Source: JAILEN01 sp036723975 (GTDB lineage Bacteria; Bacillota; Clostridia; Lachnospirales; Lachnospiraceae). From it: DNA of 64,000 nt. Made by a program: the position numbers and the translations under genes. The stretch lies in contig DAIMGJ010000003.1 in NCBI GenBank assembly GCA_036723975.1, positions 1 through 64,000 on the forward strand, in the 5' to 3' direction. The notes under the pieces were generated by a model. The model was not told the origin of the DNA, did not search any database, and was given only the letters and a program-made list of their open reading frames with translations. Of this stretch, positions 33,079 through 42,576 are shown piece by piece; position 1 is the first letter of the stretch, and every line of letters starts with the position of its first letter.

Positions 33079-35727
33079 ATGAAAGAATTGGCAAAGACAT
33101 ACGATCCGAAAGGATTAGAGGATCGTTTATATAAAAACTGGGAGGAAAAAGGCTATTTTCACGCGGAAGTAGATCGCAGCAAAAAGCCTTTTACCATTGT
33201 GATGCCACCACCAAACATTACCGGTCAGCTTCACATGGGACATGCTCTCGATAACACCATGCAGGACATTTTGATTCGTTACAAGAGAATGCAGGGCTAC
33301 AATGCTCTTTGGCAGCCGGGTACCGACCACGCAGCAATCGCAACTGAGGTCAAGGTTATCGGTGCATTAAAAGAGCAGGGTATCGAGAAAGCAGATCTCG
33401 GACGTGACGGATTCTTGGAGAAATGCTGGGAGTGGAGAAAAGAGTACGGTGGACGTATTTTAAACCAGCTTAAGAAAATGGGCTCTTCCGCAGATTGGGA
33501 AAGAGAACGCTTTACCATGGACGAAGGATGTTCTAAGGCTGTCGAAGAAGTATTTGTTAAGCTTTACAACGAAGGCTATATCTATAAAGGTGAGCGCATT
33601 ATTAACTGGTGCCCGGTTTGCCAGACATCTATTTCCGATGCGGAAGTAGAATACGAAGATCAAAAAGGTCATTTCTGGCATATCAAGTACCCGATTGTTG
33701 GTGAGGAAGGTAAGTTTGTTGAATTTGCTACCACCAGACCGGAGACCATGCTTGGTGATACTGCCATAGCAGTAAACCCGGAAGATGACAGATACAAAGA
33801 TTTGGTTGGAAAGAAAGTACTTCTTCCATTCGTTAATCGTGAGATTCCGATTGTTGCGGATGAATATGTTGATATGGAATTCGGTACCGGTGTAGTTAAG
33901 ATTACTCCGGCACATGACCCCAACGATTTTGAAGTTGGAAAGCGTCACAACCTTCCGGTTATCAATATCTTAAATGATGATGCCACCATCAATAAAAACG
34001 GTGGCGAGTTCGAAGGAATGGACCGCTATGAAGCAAGAAAAGTCATTGTTTCCAAATTAGACGAGATGGGGCTTTTGGTTCGTATCGAAGATCACGAGCA
34101 CAACGTTGGTACTCACGACAGATGTAAGACCACCGTTGAGCCGATGGTAAAACCGCAATGGTTTGTTGCCATGGAAGAGTTGGCAAAGCCTGCCATCGCA
34201 GCCATTAAAAACGGCGAGTTAAAGTTTGTTCCGGAACGTTTTGATAAGATTTATTTACACTGGCTGGAAAACATTCGTGACTGGTGTATTTCCCGTCAGC
34301 TTTGGTGGGGACACAGAATTCCGGCATATACTTGTGCTGACTGCGGTGAGATTACGGTTGCAAAATCTTCAGAAGCTCCGACGAAATGTCCAAAGTGCGG
34401 ATGCGAGCATCTGCATCAGGACGAGGATACTTTGGATACATGGTTTTCTTCTGCTCTTTGGCCGTTCTCAACTTTGGGATGGCCTGAAAAAACAGAGGAA
34501 CTGGAATATTTCTATCCTACAGATGTACTTGTAACCGGATACGACATCATCTTCTTCTGGGTAGTAAGAATGGTATTCTCCGGCTATGCACATACAGGAA
34601 AGAGCCCGTTCCACACAGTTTTGATTCACGGTCTGGTTCGTGATGACAAGGGTAGAAAGATGTCAAAGTCTCTGGGCAACGGAATTGATCCTTTGGAGGT
34701 TATTGATAAGTACGGTGCAGACGCCCTTCGTTTGACATTGATTACCGGTAACGCACCGGGAAATGATATGCGTTTCTATTGGGAACGCGTAGAGAATTCC
34801 AGAAACTTTGCAAACAAGATCTGGAACTCCGCAAGATTTATCATGATGAACATGGAAGGCGTTACCATTACAAAGCCTTCTGTATCCGAGCTTACGGAAG
34901 CAGACCGCTGGATTTTATCCAAGGTAAATACACTTGCAAAAGATGTTACTGAAAACATGGATAAGTATGAACTTGGTATTGCGGTTCAGAAAGTATATGA
35001 CTTTATCTGGGATGAGTTCTGCGATTGGTACATCGAGATTGTAAAACCTCGTCTTTACAAGAAAGAGGAAAATCCGACTTCCGCTAACGCAGCACTTTGG
35101 ACGTTGCAGACGGTTCTTACCAATGCATTAAAATTATTGCATCCGTATATGCCGTTTATCACAGAAGAAATCTTTACATCTCTTCATCCGGAAGAGGAAT
35201 CCATCATGATTTCCGATTGGCCGGTTTACAAGGATGAGTTAAATTTTGCAACAGAAGAAGCAATGGTTGAGCGTGCAAAAGATTTGGTTCGCGGTATGCG
35301 TACACTTCGTACCGATATGGATGTTCCGCCATCCAAAAAGGCAAAGATTTTTATTACTTCAAATAATGCAGAGGTTCGCGATATCTTTGCAAAAGTTCGT
35401 CCGGTTTATGAAGGTCTTGCAGGTGCAACCGACGTAGTCATTCAGGAAGGCAAAGACGGTATTGATGAGAAGGCTGTTTCTGTAGTGATTCCGGATGCAA
35501 CACTTTTTGTTCCTTTGGAGGATTTGGTAGATTTCGAGAAAGAAAAGGAACGTCTTACCAAAGAAAAGGAAAAACTGGAAAAAGAACTTGCCCGTTCTAA
35601 AGGAATGCTTTCCAATGAGAAGTTCTTGTCAAAGGCTCCTCAGGAAAAGGTTGATGAAGAAAAGGCAAAGCTTAATAAATATGAAAAAATGATGGCAGAA
35701 GTAGTAGCCAGATTGGAGCAGATGTAA
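33079..35727 (+). CDS. valS: Valyl-tRNA synthetase
   Basis: The 882-residue class I enzyme charges tRNA-Val. It shows the HIGH-type motif PPPNITGQLHMGHALDN, the editing-domain block TTRPETMLGDTAIAVNP, zinc-ribbon-like Cys pairs (CADCGE, CPKCGCEH), the KMSKS motif GRKMSKSLGNG and a C-terminal coiled coil (EKERLTKEKEKLEKELARSKG). The start at 33079 (MKELAKTYDP) fits the family and the site AAAGGAG; an in-frame TTG lies 9 bp upstream. The stop codon overlaps the deoC start. Confidence 0.95.
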   Translation: MKELAKTYDPKGLEDRLYKNWEEKGYFHAEVDRSKKPFTIVMPPPNITGQLHMGHALDNTMQDILIRYKRMQGYNALWQPGTDHAAIATEVKVIGALKEQGIEKADLGRDGFLEKCWEWRKEYGGRILNQLKKMGSSADWERERFTMDEGCSKAVEEVFVKLYNEGYIYKGERIINWCPVCQTSISDAEVEYEDQKGHFWHIKYPIVGEEGKFVEFATTRPETMLGDTAIAVNPEDDRYKDLVGKKVLLPFVNREIPIVADEYVDMEFGTGVVKITPAHDPNDFEVGKRHNLPVINILNDDATINKNGGEFEGMDRYEARKVIVSKLDEMGLLVRIEDHEHNVGTHDRCKTTVEPMVKPQWFVAMEELAKPAIAAIKNGELKFVPERFDKIYLHWLENIRDWCISRQLWWGHRIPAYTCADCGEITVAKSSEAPTKCPKCGCEHLHQDEDTLDTWFSSALWPFSTLGWPEKTEELEYFYPTDVLVTGYDIIFFWVVRMVFSGYAHTGKSPFHTVLIHGLVRDDKGRKMSKSLGNGIDPLEVIDKYGADALRLTLITGNAPGNDMRFYWERVENSRNFANKIWNSARFIMMNMEGVTITKPSVSELTEADRWILSKVNTLAKDVTENMDKYELGIAVQKVYDFIWDEFCDWYIEIVKPRLYKKEENPTSANAALWTLQTVLTNALKLLHPYMPFITEEIFTSLHPEEESIMISDWPVYKDELNFATEEAMVERAKDLVRGMRTLRTDMDVPPSKKAKIFITSNNAEVRDIFAKVRPVYEGLAGATDVVIQEGKDGIDEKAVSVVIPDATLFVPLEDLVDFEKEKERLTKEKEKLEKELARSKGMLSNEKFLSKAPQEKVDEEKAKLNKYEKMMAEVVARLEQM

Positions 35728-36386
35728 TGACAAACGAAGAATTATTAACTTATGTAGACCACACACTTTTGAACGTTGATTCCACATGGGATCAGATTAA
35801 GGGAATCATTGATGACGGTATGAAGTATCACACCGCATCCGTATGTATTCCTGCATCTTTTGTTGCAGAGGCAGCAGATTATATTCAGAAAGCCGGAAGT
35901 GATTTGCCGGTGTGTACCGTTATCGGATTCCCGAACGGATACTCTACCACAGCTACTAAGGTTTTCGAAGCTGCAGATGCAGTGAAAAACGGTGCCTCAG
36001 AAGTTGACATGGTAATCAATGTCGGCTGGGCAAAAGAAGGCAAGTGGGACGAAATCTTGGCAGAGATTAATGAGATTAAAAAGGCATGCGACGGCAAGCT
36101 TTTAAAAGTTATCATCGAAAGCTGTCTTTTGACGGATGATGAGATTGTTCATATGTGTGATGTTGTAAACCGCTCTGATGCGGAATACATCAAGACCTCT
36201 ACCGGTTTCTCTACCTGCGGTGCCACTTTCGAAGTCATCGAGCTTATGGCAAAGCATATGAACCCGGACAAGAAGATCAAAGCAGCCGGCGGCATCAGCT
36301 CCCTCGAGGACGCGAACAAGTATCTTGAACTCGGCGCACATCGTCTTGGAACTAGCCGTATCGTAAAAATTATCAAAGCACAATAG
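35727..36386 (+). CDS. deoC: Deoxyribose-phosphate aldolase
   Basis: The 219-residue TIM-barrel enzyme splits 2-deoxyribose-5-phosphate into glyceraldehyde-3-phosphate and acetaldehyde. Family blocks: DHTLLNVDSTWDQI, ASVCIPASFV, VCTVIGFPNGYST, EVDMVINVGW, and the Schiff-base lysine region EYIKTSTGFSTCGAT, ending AAGGISSLEDA. Its start shares one base with the valS stop. Cytidine deaminase follows 150 bp later, so the three genes form a small nucleoside-salvage neighbourhood. Confidence 0.95.
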   Translation: MTNEELLTYVDHTLLNVDSTWDQIKGIIDDGMKYHTASVCIPASFVAEAADYIQKAGSDLPVCTVIGFPNGYSTTATKVFEAADAVKNGASEVDMVINVGWAKEGKWDEILAEINEIKKACDGKLLKVIIESCLLTDDEIVHMCDVVNRSDAEYIKTSTGFSTCGATFEVIELMAKHMNPDKKIKAAGGISSLEDANKYLELGAHRLGTSRIVKIIKAQ

Positions 36387-36397
36387 TAATTATTATT

Positions 36398-36526
36398 CTC
36401 GCCGCGAGGGATGGTGGGTCGCGGGTGTCCGGTGGACACCTCTCACGAAGTGAGAAGCGACGACCGACCGGCAGGGAGACCCCACGTCTATATTTAAGCG
36501 TGGGGGGACCGATCCCGGGAGGCGAG
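36398..36526 (-). repeat. Structured intergenic element, diverged copy 3 (reverse orientation)
   Basis: Positions 36421-36458 are the exact reverse complement of the 38-bp core of copies 1 and 2 (both hairpins, GTGTCC/GGACAC and TCTCAC/GTGAGA). The stem around them is GTCGC/GCGAC, replacing GGTGC/GCACC: different bases, same pairing. The outer arms are CTCGCC (36398-36403) / GGCGAG (36521-36526). An extra hairpin CCCCACG/CGTGGGG replaces part of the long stem. It lies between deoC and cdd. Confidence 0.75.
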
Positions 36527-36539
36527 CAGAGGATTATAA

Positions 36540-36962
36540 ATGAACGAGAAAATAGAGTTATCTCAAGAATTAGAAGAGAATCTTGTAGCCTACGCAAAGC
36601 AGGCAATGAAGAATTCCTACGCCCCGTATTCAAACTTTAAGGTGGGCGCCGCAGTCCTTACGGCCGATGGCAACATCTACATGGGCTGCAATATCGAGAA
36701 TTCTTCCTTTGGTGCAACCAACTGCGCAGAACGAACCGCAATTTTTAAAGCGGTCAGTGAGGGACATCGTAAGTTTTATGCCATTGCCATTGTGGGTGGA
36801 AAGAACGGAGAAATCACCGGCATTTGCCAACCGTGCGGAATTTGCCGTCAAGTAATGAGCGAGTTCGGTGATGACAATATGATTGTGCTTTTGGGTAACC
36901 AAAGCGGATACCGTAAATATACGTTAAGCGAGATTTTGCCGTTAACATTTCACCTTTTATAA
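36540..36962 (+). CDS. cdd: Cytidine deaminase
   Basis: The 140-residue homotetrameric-type enzyme converts (deoxy)cytidine to (deoxy)uridine. Zinc ligands and catalytic Glu lie in NCAERTAIF and QPCGICRQVM; the substrate loop is YSNFKVGAAV. It follows deoC, consistent with pyrimidine deoxynucleoside salvage. The ribosome site (AGAGGA) lies just outside the structured element, so the element's folding could affect translation (inferred). Confidence 0.94.
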   Translation: MNEKIELSQELEENLVAYAKQAMKNSYAPYSNFKVGAAVLTADGNIYMGCNIENSSFGATNCAERTAIFKAVSEGHRKFYAIAIVGGKNGEITGICQPCGICRQVMSEFGDDNMIVLLGNQSGYRKYTLSEILPLTFHLL

Positions 36963-36987
36963 GATTTAAAACCAATCGGAGGCTTGT

Positions 36988-37131
36988 ATGATTGATTTTG
37001 AGGAAGAATTAAAAAAATTCAAACCGAGCATTGAGGTTGCGGAAGCAGAGGATGCGATTCAAAACCGTGATTTGACGGATATGGTGGATATTTTAAAAGA
37101 AATTACCATGGAGAGGAAACATAAATCATGA
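36988..37131 (+). CDS. Small acidic conserved-type protein (47 residues)
   Basis: ATG at 36988 follows ATCGGAGG. The product (MIDFEEELKKFKPSIEVAEAEDAI and a C-terminal LTDMVDILKEITMERKHK) is predicted helical and soluble, with alternating acidic and hydrophobic residues. Its stop overlaps the start of the TPR protein (ATGA), so the two are translationally coupled and probably interact. I do not recognise a named family. Confidence 0.6.
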   Translation: MIDFEEELKKFKPSIEVAEAEDAIQNRDLTDMVDILKEITMERKHKS

Positions 37132-38591
37132 ATTGCTACGTTTGCAACACAATTGTAGACGGCGAGGATGTTTGTCCTTATTGCGGCGCGGATATCAAAG
37201 CGTATCGGATGATTGAAAAAGCCAGTGTGGAAAGTTATAACGATGGCTTGCAACGTGCAAAAATGCGTGATTTGTCCGGTGCGATTGAGTCTTTGAACCG
37301 TGCTTTGCAGTATGATAAGTATAACATTGCGGCACGTAACTTACTTGGACTTGTATACTATGAGTTCGGTGAGCCGGTTATGGCACTTCGCGAGTGGGTG
37401 ATTTCAAAAAACCTGGCTCCGAAGGGAAACTATGCGGATCATTTTTTAAGTGAGATTCAGCATGGACCGGGGGCATTGGATAAGCTGGATCAGACCGTGA
37501 AAAAGTACAATCAGGCCATCCAATACTGCCACCAGGGAAATCGTGACCTTGCCCGAATTCAGCTGAAAAAAGTTTTAAATATGAATGATAAGATGGTTCG
37601 TGCCAGACAGCTGTTGGCGCTTTTGTATATGCAGGACGGTGAATACGAAAGTGCCAGAAAAGAGTTGTCTGCCGCAGCAAAGACGGATGTAAAAAACCCA
37701 AGAACCATTTACTATATGCAGGTGACAAAGCAGGCATTAAAAGAACAGCAGGCTGCCAAGAAAAAGAAAAACCCGAAGAAGGAGCAGGCGGAATTCAACG
37801 TTGCTGTTGATACGGCTCCTTTACCGAGACAAACCTTAATTGAGGTTTTGGACAGTATGCGTGGCGGAATCATAAATATTGGATTCGGCGTTTTAATCGG
37901 ACTTATGGTAACCATCTTTTTGGTAGTACCGGAGGTTCGGGAAAATGCCAATAACCGTGCTGCTTCCGCGTTGGTGGATGCAAATGAAGAAGCGGCGGGT
38001 ACCGCATCGGATGCTGTTGCACTGCAGGCTATGGTAGACGCACTCCAGGCGAAACTGGATAAGTATGAGGGACAGGGAGATTTAAAGACTTCCTACGAAC
38101 AGCTTTTTGTGGCTCAGGATTTATTAAATTCCGGCGATGTGGAAAATGCGTTTACCACACTTTCCCAGGTAAATCGGAATCTTTTGGGAGAAGGTGGTCA
38201 GGCAATCTATGATGAGATTGCACCGGACATCAATTCCAGAATGTATGCCATTTATTACGCTGATGCAAAGACTGCAACAAAGGATGAAAATTACGAGGAA
38301 GCCATCGCTAAGTATCAGGCTATTTTAGAAGCGGAAGAGACCTACGACGACGGACAGGCACTGTACAATTTGGCAGAGGTTTATCTGTTATCCGGAGATA
38401 CAGAAACAGCCAAAACCACCTATGCACGTGTTGTGGAGCTTTTTGAAGACAAGCGAATTGCAAAAAAAGCACAGGCAAAAATCGAAGCTATAGATGCAGG
38501 TGATGAAGTGGCTGCGGACAATGTCTCCACCCGCACCACTACGACGGAAGAGACAACCGAATCCTCAACCGAAGAGACTCCTCAAGAATAA
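37128..38591 (+). CDS. Membrane-anchored TPR protein with N-terminal zinc ribbon
   Basis: The 487-residue protein has two CxxC pairs at residues 3-6 and 16-19 (CYVC, CPYC) forming a zinc ribbon. Cytoplasmic TPR-like repeats follow (about 35-200), then one membrane helix (about 245-265, IINIGFGVLIGLMVTIFLVV), an outer region with a coiled coil and further TPRs (about 330-460), and a Thr/Glu-rich tail. It is probably a scaffold linking inside and outside. The partner may be the small protein encoded just upstream. Function unknown. Confidence 0.75.
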   Translation: MNCYVCNTIVDGEDVCPYCGADIKAYRMIEKASVESYNDGLQRAKMRDLSGAIESLNRALQYDKYNIAARNLLGLVYYEFGEPVMALREWVISKNLAPKGNYADHFLSEIQHGPGALDKLDQTVKKYNQAIQYCHQGNRDLARIQLKKVLNMNDKMVRARQLLALLYMQDGEYESARKELSAAAKTDVKNPRTIYYMQVTKQALKEQQAAKKKKNPKKEQAEFNVAVDTAPLPRQTLIEVLDSMRGGIINIGFGVLIGLMVTIFLVVPEVRENANNRAASALVDANEEAAGTASDAVALQAMVDALQAKLDKYEGQGDLKTSYEQLFVAQDLLNSGDVENAFTTLSQVNRNLLGEGGQAIYDEIAPDINSRMYAIYYADAKTATKDENYEEAIAKYQAILEAEETYDDGQALYNLAEVYLLSGDTETAKTTYARVVELFEDKRIAKKAQAKIEAIDAGDEVAADNVSTRTTTTEETTESSTEETPQE

Positions 38592-38602
38592 AAATAGTGT
38601 AT

Positions 38603-38673
38603 AAAAAAATCTCAAATGTTTTTCATGTAGCGTGCTTCTTTGGCACGCGATGAAAAAGCATTTGAGATTTTTT
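38603..38673. repeat. Hairpin repeat family A, copy 2 (bidirectional terminator)
   Basis: The outer stem is identical to the copy at 21464-21533. The inner stem reads GCGTGC/GCACGC instead of GACCGC/GCGGTC, around the same TTCTTT loop. It separates the convergent TPR and copA genes, so it can stop transcripts from both sides (A-tract before, T-tract after). Confidence 0.85.
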
Positions 38674-38706
38674 ATTATAGATGAATTATTTATTGTTTAA
38701 ATCATG

Positions 38707-38919
38707 TTATTTGATTGAGACAAACTCGTATCCGGCGTCGGTAATAGCGGCGCGAAGGGTATCTTCGGAAACGTCTTCTGATGTTTCGATGATTGCCAGG
38801 TTTTCATCATGAGAAACTTTTGTTACCGCTGTAACACCGTCTAAAGATTCCAGTGCTGTGCGCACATGCTTTTCGCAGTTTTGGCACATCATCCCATTGA
38901 TTCTTATTTCTTTTGTCAT
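38707..38919 (-). other. Possible internal start producing free CopZ-like copper chaperone
   Basis: Inside copA, Met755 is preceded on the minus strand by AAAGGAGG with a 9-nt spacing (complement of 38928-38936). Translation from it would give a 70-residue protein, MTKEIRINGMMCQNC onward, with the size and motif of a stand-alone CopZ. The site may be a relic of a former separate copZ gene joined by loss of the copA stop, or it may still be used to make both products. Confidence 0.5.
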
Positions 38920-41181
38920 AGCTTTTTCCTCCTTTTCCTGTAACAGAGAATTCTTTCCTTTTTCCTTTTTATAGATGTTAATCAGATTTAATCTTAAGGC
39001 GTTCATTACCACACAAAAACTGGATAAGCTCATGGCTGCTGCTCCAAACATAGGAGGCAGTGCAAATCCGGTACTGTGTAAAAAGATTCCCGCCGCAAGT
39101 GGAATTCCGATGATGTTGTAAATAAATGCCCAAAACAAGTTTTCGTGTATATTTAAAATTACATGTTTGCTCAATCGAATGGCTGCGGGTACATCCGTAA
39201 GCTTTGAATTTACCAACACTACATCTGCTGCATCTATGGCGATATCGGTGCCTGCACCGATGGCAAAACCTGTATCCGCACGTGTCAGTGCCGGAGCATC
39301 ATTAATGCCATCGCCAACCATAATGACTTTTCCTTTTTGCTGAAGTCGCTGAATGGCAGCATCTTTTTCCTCCGGTAGTACATCGGAAATAATGTCGGAA
39401 ACCTTGGCCATTTCACCGATTGCCGCTGCGGTTTTTTGGTTGTCTCCCGTGAGCATCACAACGTAAAGCCCCATTTTCTTTAATTCTTCGATAGCTTTCG
39501 GCGCTTCTTTTTTTAGTTCGTCGGCCACAAAAATAGCTCCTAAAAGCTCTTTGCCTCTGATATAAAAAATCGGTGTTTTTCCTTCACTTAAAAGTGCTCC
39601 GACAAAATGCCTGCTTTCAAATTCCAACAGGACTTCTTTTCCGACTAAATTCATAGCGAAGGATTCTTTTACGGCATAACAGGTTTCACCATTTATGAAA
39701 CCTTTTAAACCGTTTCCGGAAAGGTTTTTAAAATCCAGAACATCCAAAAGAGAGCTGTCTTTTTCTTTAGCATACTCACTTACGGCCTTTGCTAAAGGAT
39801 GATCGCTTTTCTCTTCTAAACTATAAGCTATGGAAAGTAAGTCTTTTTGGTTGCCGTCGCAAATGATATTGGTGACGGTTGGCTTCCCTGTAGTAATGGT
39901 TCCGGTTTTATCCAGAACGATGATAGAGGCACGACCGGCGTTTTCCAATGCAGATGCATTTTTAAATAGAATGCCGGATTTGGCACCGAGACCGGTTCCA
40001 ACCATGATGGCCACCGGAGTTGCAAGACCCAGGGCACAGGGGCAGGAGATGACTAACACGGTGATGGCGCGCTCGAGTCCAAAAACCACATCTCCGTGGA
40101 AAATGATCCAAAGGGCTGCCGTAATCATGGCACATATTAATACAACGGGAACAAAGCCGCCTGCGACCTTGTCTGCAATTTTTGCAATGGGAGCCTTCGT
40201 TGCGGAAGCATCGGATACCATCTGAATGATTTTTGATAATGTGGTCTCACTTCCGATGCGAGTGACACGACACTTCAAAAAGCCAAAGGTGTTTATGGTT
40301 CCGCCCACAACTTCGTCGCCAACGCCTTTATCTACCGGAATACTTTCTCCGGTTAAGGCACTTACGTTTAAGGCGCTGTTTCCCTCGATTACCTCTCCAT
40401 CTACAGGGACGGACATGCCGGGACGAAGAAGAAAGATATCTCCGATTTGAAGTTCGGAAACCGGTTTTGTGACTTCCCTTTCTCCTTCTAAAACGATGGC
40501 TGTTTTTGGGGTTAAATCCATAAGACCCTTTAAAGCATTTGTGGTTTTTCCCTTAGAATAAGCCTCCAAAGTTTTTCCGACTGTAATTAAAGTTAGAATC
40601 ATGGCAGCAGATTCAAAGTATAGCATGTCACTTCCTTTGAAAAGAGAATAAATGCTATAGAAAAAAGAAACGCCGCTGCCCAGTGCAACCAAAGTATCCA
40701 TATTTGGTGCACCATGAAAGATGCCCAAAAAACCGCTGATGAAAAAGTTGCGATTGATGATGACAATGCAGATGCATAATACCATTTCAACGATTCCGTG
40801 AGCGATATGATTTTTCATAAGAATCGAAGGAAGGGGCAGCCCCAGCATATGACCCATGGAAATATACATTAAAGGCAGCAAAAACAGAACCGATAAGATT
40901 AATCGACGAACCATTTTTTTGGTCTCTTTATCTTCAAGCTCATCGGATGCGGATGCATCCTTGTCCATTGTCAAGTCTCGCGCAATCTTTTTGGAGGCTC
41001 CGTAACCTGCTTTATGTACAGCCTCACAGATCGCTGCTTCGCTGGCAGTTCCCTCCACTGTCATAGAATTTGTCAAAAGATTTACGGCTACGTCTTCCAC
41101 TCCATCGACAGATCGAACCGCTTTTTCCACATGTGCCACGCAGGCGGCACAATGCATTCCTTCTACATTGTATTGCTCCAT
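38707..41181 (-). CDS. copA: Copper-exporting P1B-ATPase with fused C-terminal CopZ-like domain
   Basis: 824 residues. An N-terminal heavy-metal-associated domain (GMHCAAC, residues 8-14) is followed by eight membrane helices with the copper path SCPCALG. The actuator motif is LTGESIP, the phosphorylation site DKTGTIT, then the nucleotide-domain HP in KSDHPLA and the hinge GDGINDAP. After the last helix the frame continues into a second metal-binding domain (from Met755, with GMMCQNC). It pumps Cu+ out of the cytoplasm. A C-terminal chaperone domain on CopA is unusual. The start follows AAGGAG. Confidence 0.92.
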   Translation of the reverse strand: MEQYNVEGMHCAACVAHVEKAVRSVDGVEDVAVNLLTNSMTVEGTASEAAICEAVHKAGYGASKKIARDLTMDKDASASDELEDKETKKMVRRLILSVLFLLPLMYISMGHMLGLPLPSILMKNHIAHGIVEMVLCICIVIINRNFFISGFLGIFHGAPNMDTLVALGSGVSFFYSIYSLFKGSDMLYFESAAMILTLITVGKTLEAYSKGKTTNALKGLMDLTPKTAIVLEGEREVTKPVSELQIGDIFLLRPGMSVPVDGEVIEGNSALNVSALTGESIPVDKGVGDEVVGGTINTFGFLKCRVTRIGSETTLSKIIQMVSDASATKAPIAKIADKVAGGFVPVVLICAMITAALWIIFHGDVVFGLERAITVLVISCPCALGLATPVAIMVGTGLGAKSGILFKNASALENAGRASIIVLDKTGTITTGKPTVTNIICDGNQKDLLSIAYSLEEKSDHPLAKAVSEYAKEKDSSLLDVLDFKNLSGNGLKGFINGETCYAVKESFAMNLVGKEVLLEFESRHFVGALLSEGKTPIFYIRGKELLGAIFVADELKKEAPKAIEELKKMGLYVVMLTGDNQKTAAAIGEMAKVSDIISDVLPEEKDAAIQRLQQKGKVIMVGDGINDAPALTRADTGFAIGAGTDIAIDAADVVLVNSKLTDVPAAIRLSKHVILNIHENLFWAFIYNIIGIPLAAGIFLHSTGFALPPMFGAAAMSLSSFCVVMNALRLNLINIYKKEKGKNSLLQEKEEKAMTKEIRINGMMCQNCEKHVRTALESLDGVTAVTKVSHDENLAIIETSEDVSEDTLRAAITDAGYEFVSIK

Positions 41182-41224
41182 ATGCAGCTCCTTATCTTTA
41201 GCTTTCTTTTGCAGATGTTAGTTA

Positions 41225-41253
41225 ATTATAACATCCCAATATTTCGATTGCAA
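41225..41253 (-). promoter_or_regulatory. Promoter of copA
   Basis: On the minus strand TTGCAA (41253-41248), 17 bp, TATAAT (41230-41225). No clear CsoR or CopY box was recognised. Confidence 0.7.
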
Positions 41254-41344
41254 ACAATTTAATTTAATAAAAAATTACAACAAGAAAGGGATAGGTGTTG
41301 TATAATGAATTTGTTGTGAATGAAACTTTAGAGGAAATATTTAT

Positions 41345-42529
41345 ATGGTAAACGAAAAATACAAAAAAATGCTGAACGGTAAATCCGTAATTCGTGAATT
41401 GGCAGAATATGCCACTGCCCGCGGAAAAGAAATCGGCTATGAGAACGTGTTTGATTTTTCTTTGGGAAATCCTTCCGTCCCTTGTCCAAAGGGGTATACC
41501 GAAGCCGTGATTCAGATGCACAAGAAAAAGGATCCCATGGAAATTCACGGATACTCACCCTCACCCGGAAATACATCGGTACGGGAAATTGTGGCAAACA
41601 GCTTGCGTAGGAGATTTGATTTACCCTATGAAACCAAGCATATATTTATGTCTTCCGGTGCAGCGGGAGCCATTGCTCATGCTATTCGATTGGTGACCAA
41701 GCCCGGGGATGAGGTGCTTACCTTCGCTCCGTTTTTCCCGGAATATCGTCCCTATGTAAATGATACCGGTGCAGAGTTAAAAGTGGTACCGGCGAGATTT
41801 TCGGATTTCCAAATAAACTTTGATGCTTTTCTTGAAATGCTAAATCCGAAGGTAATGGCGATTTTGATCAATACGCCGAACAATCCATCCGGAGTGGTTT
41901 ACACAAATGAAACTTTGTCGCGCCTTTCGGATCTTTTGCGTGAAAAGGAGATAGAATACGGACATGAGATTTTTTTGATTTCCGATGAACCCTATCGTGA
42001 GATTATTTTTGACGGAAAAGCATACGAGTATCCAAGCAAGTATTATGCCAATACGATTTCTTGTTATTCCTTTTCCAAAAGTCTTTCTTTGCCGGGAGAA
42101 CGTATCGGTTATGTGGCGGTAAATCCGGCAGCAAAGGATGCGGACATTTTAGCGGATATGTGTACGCAGATTAGTCGTGGTATCGGTCACAATTGTCCGG
42201 CGGCTACGGCCCAACTTGCGGTAGCACAAGTCATCGATGAGGTTGCGGATATTTCCGTTTATGAAACCAACCGCAATCTTTTGTATGAGGCATTTACCCG
42301 CTTGGGATTTGAAACCGTAAAACCCGACGGAACCTTTTATATCTTGGTAAAAGCGTTGGAGGAAGATGCGGTTGCTTTTTGTAAGAAAGCCAAAGCGTAT
42401 GATCTAATCTTTGTGCCGGCAGATAATTTCGGCGCTCCGGGTTACTTCCGTGTCGCATACTGCATCGACACCGAGAAAGTTGAGCGGGCAATACCAATTA
42501 TAGAGAAATTTGTAAAAGAAAATTACTAA
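41345..42529 (+). CDS. PLP-dependent aminotransferase (class I/II)
   Basis: The 394-residue fold-type I aminotransferase shows NTPNNPSGVVYT, the aspartate of ISDEPYREIIFDG that holds PLP, the Schiff-base lysine in SFSKSLSLPGERIGY and the carboxylate-binding Arg in FRVAYC. It belongs to the aspartate/aromatic aminotransferase-like group common in Clostridia. The substrate cannot be fixed from the sequence. A -10 TATAAT lies near 41311, and GAGGAAA precedes the start. Confidence 0.88.
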   Translation: MVNEKYKKMLNGKSVIRELAEYATARGKEIGYENVFDFSLGNPSVPCPKGYTEAVIQMHKKKDPMEIHGYSPSPGNTSVREIVANSLRRRFDLPYETKHIFMSSGAAGAIAHAIRLVTKPGDEVLTFAPFFPEYRPYVNDTGAELKVVPARFSDFQINFDAFLEMLNPKVMAILINTPNNPSGVVYTNETLSRLSDLLREKEIEYGHEIFLISDEPYREIIFDGKAYEYPSKYYANTISCYSFSKSLSLPGERIGYVAVNPAAKDADILADMCTQISRGIGHNCPAATAQLAVAQVIDEVADISVYETNRNLLYEAFTRLGFETVKPDGTFYILVKALEEDAVAFCKKAKAYDLIFVPADNFGAPGYFRVAYCIDTEKVERAIPIIEKFVKENY

Positions 42530-42576
42530 TTATTTATAGTCCCCTGCGGGAGTCGGGTAGAGGAGGAAATATATAG

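Noticed and set aside
33014..33079. T-box riboswitch for valS
   Set aside because: The leader is too short (about 30 nt), and no specifier stem or T-box sequence is present.
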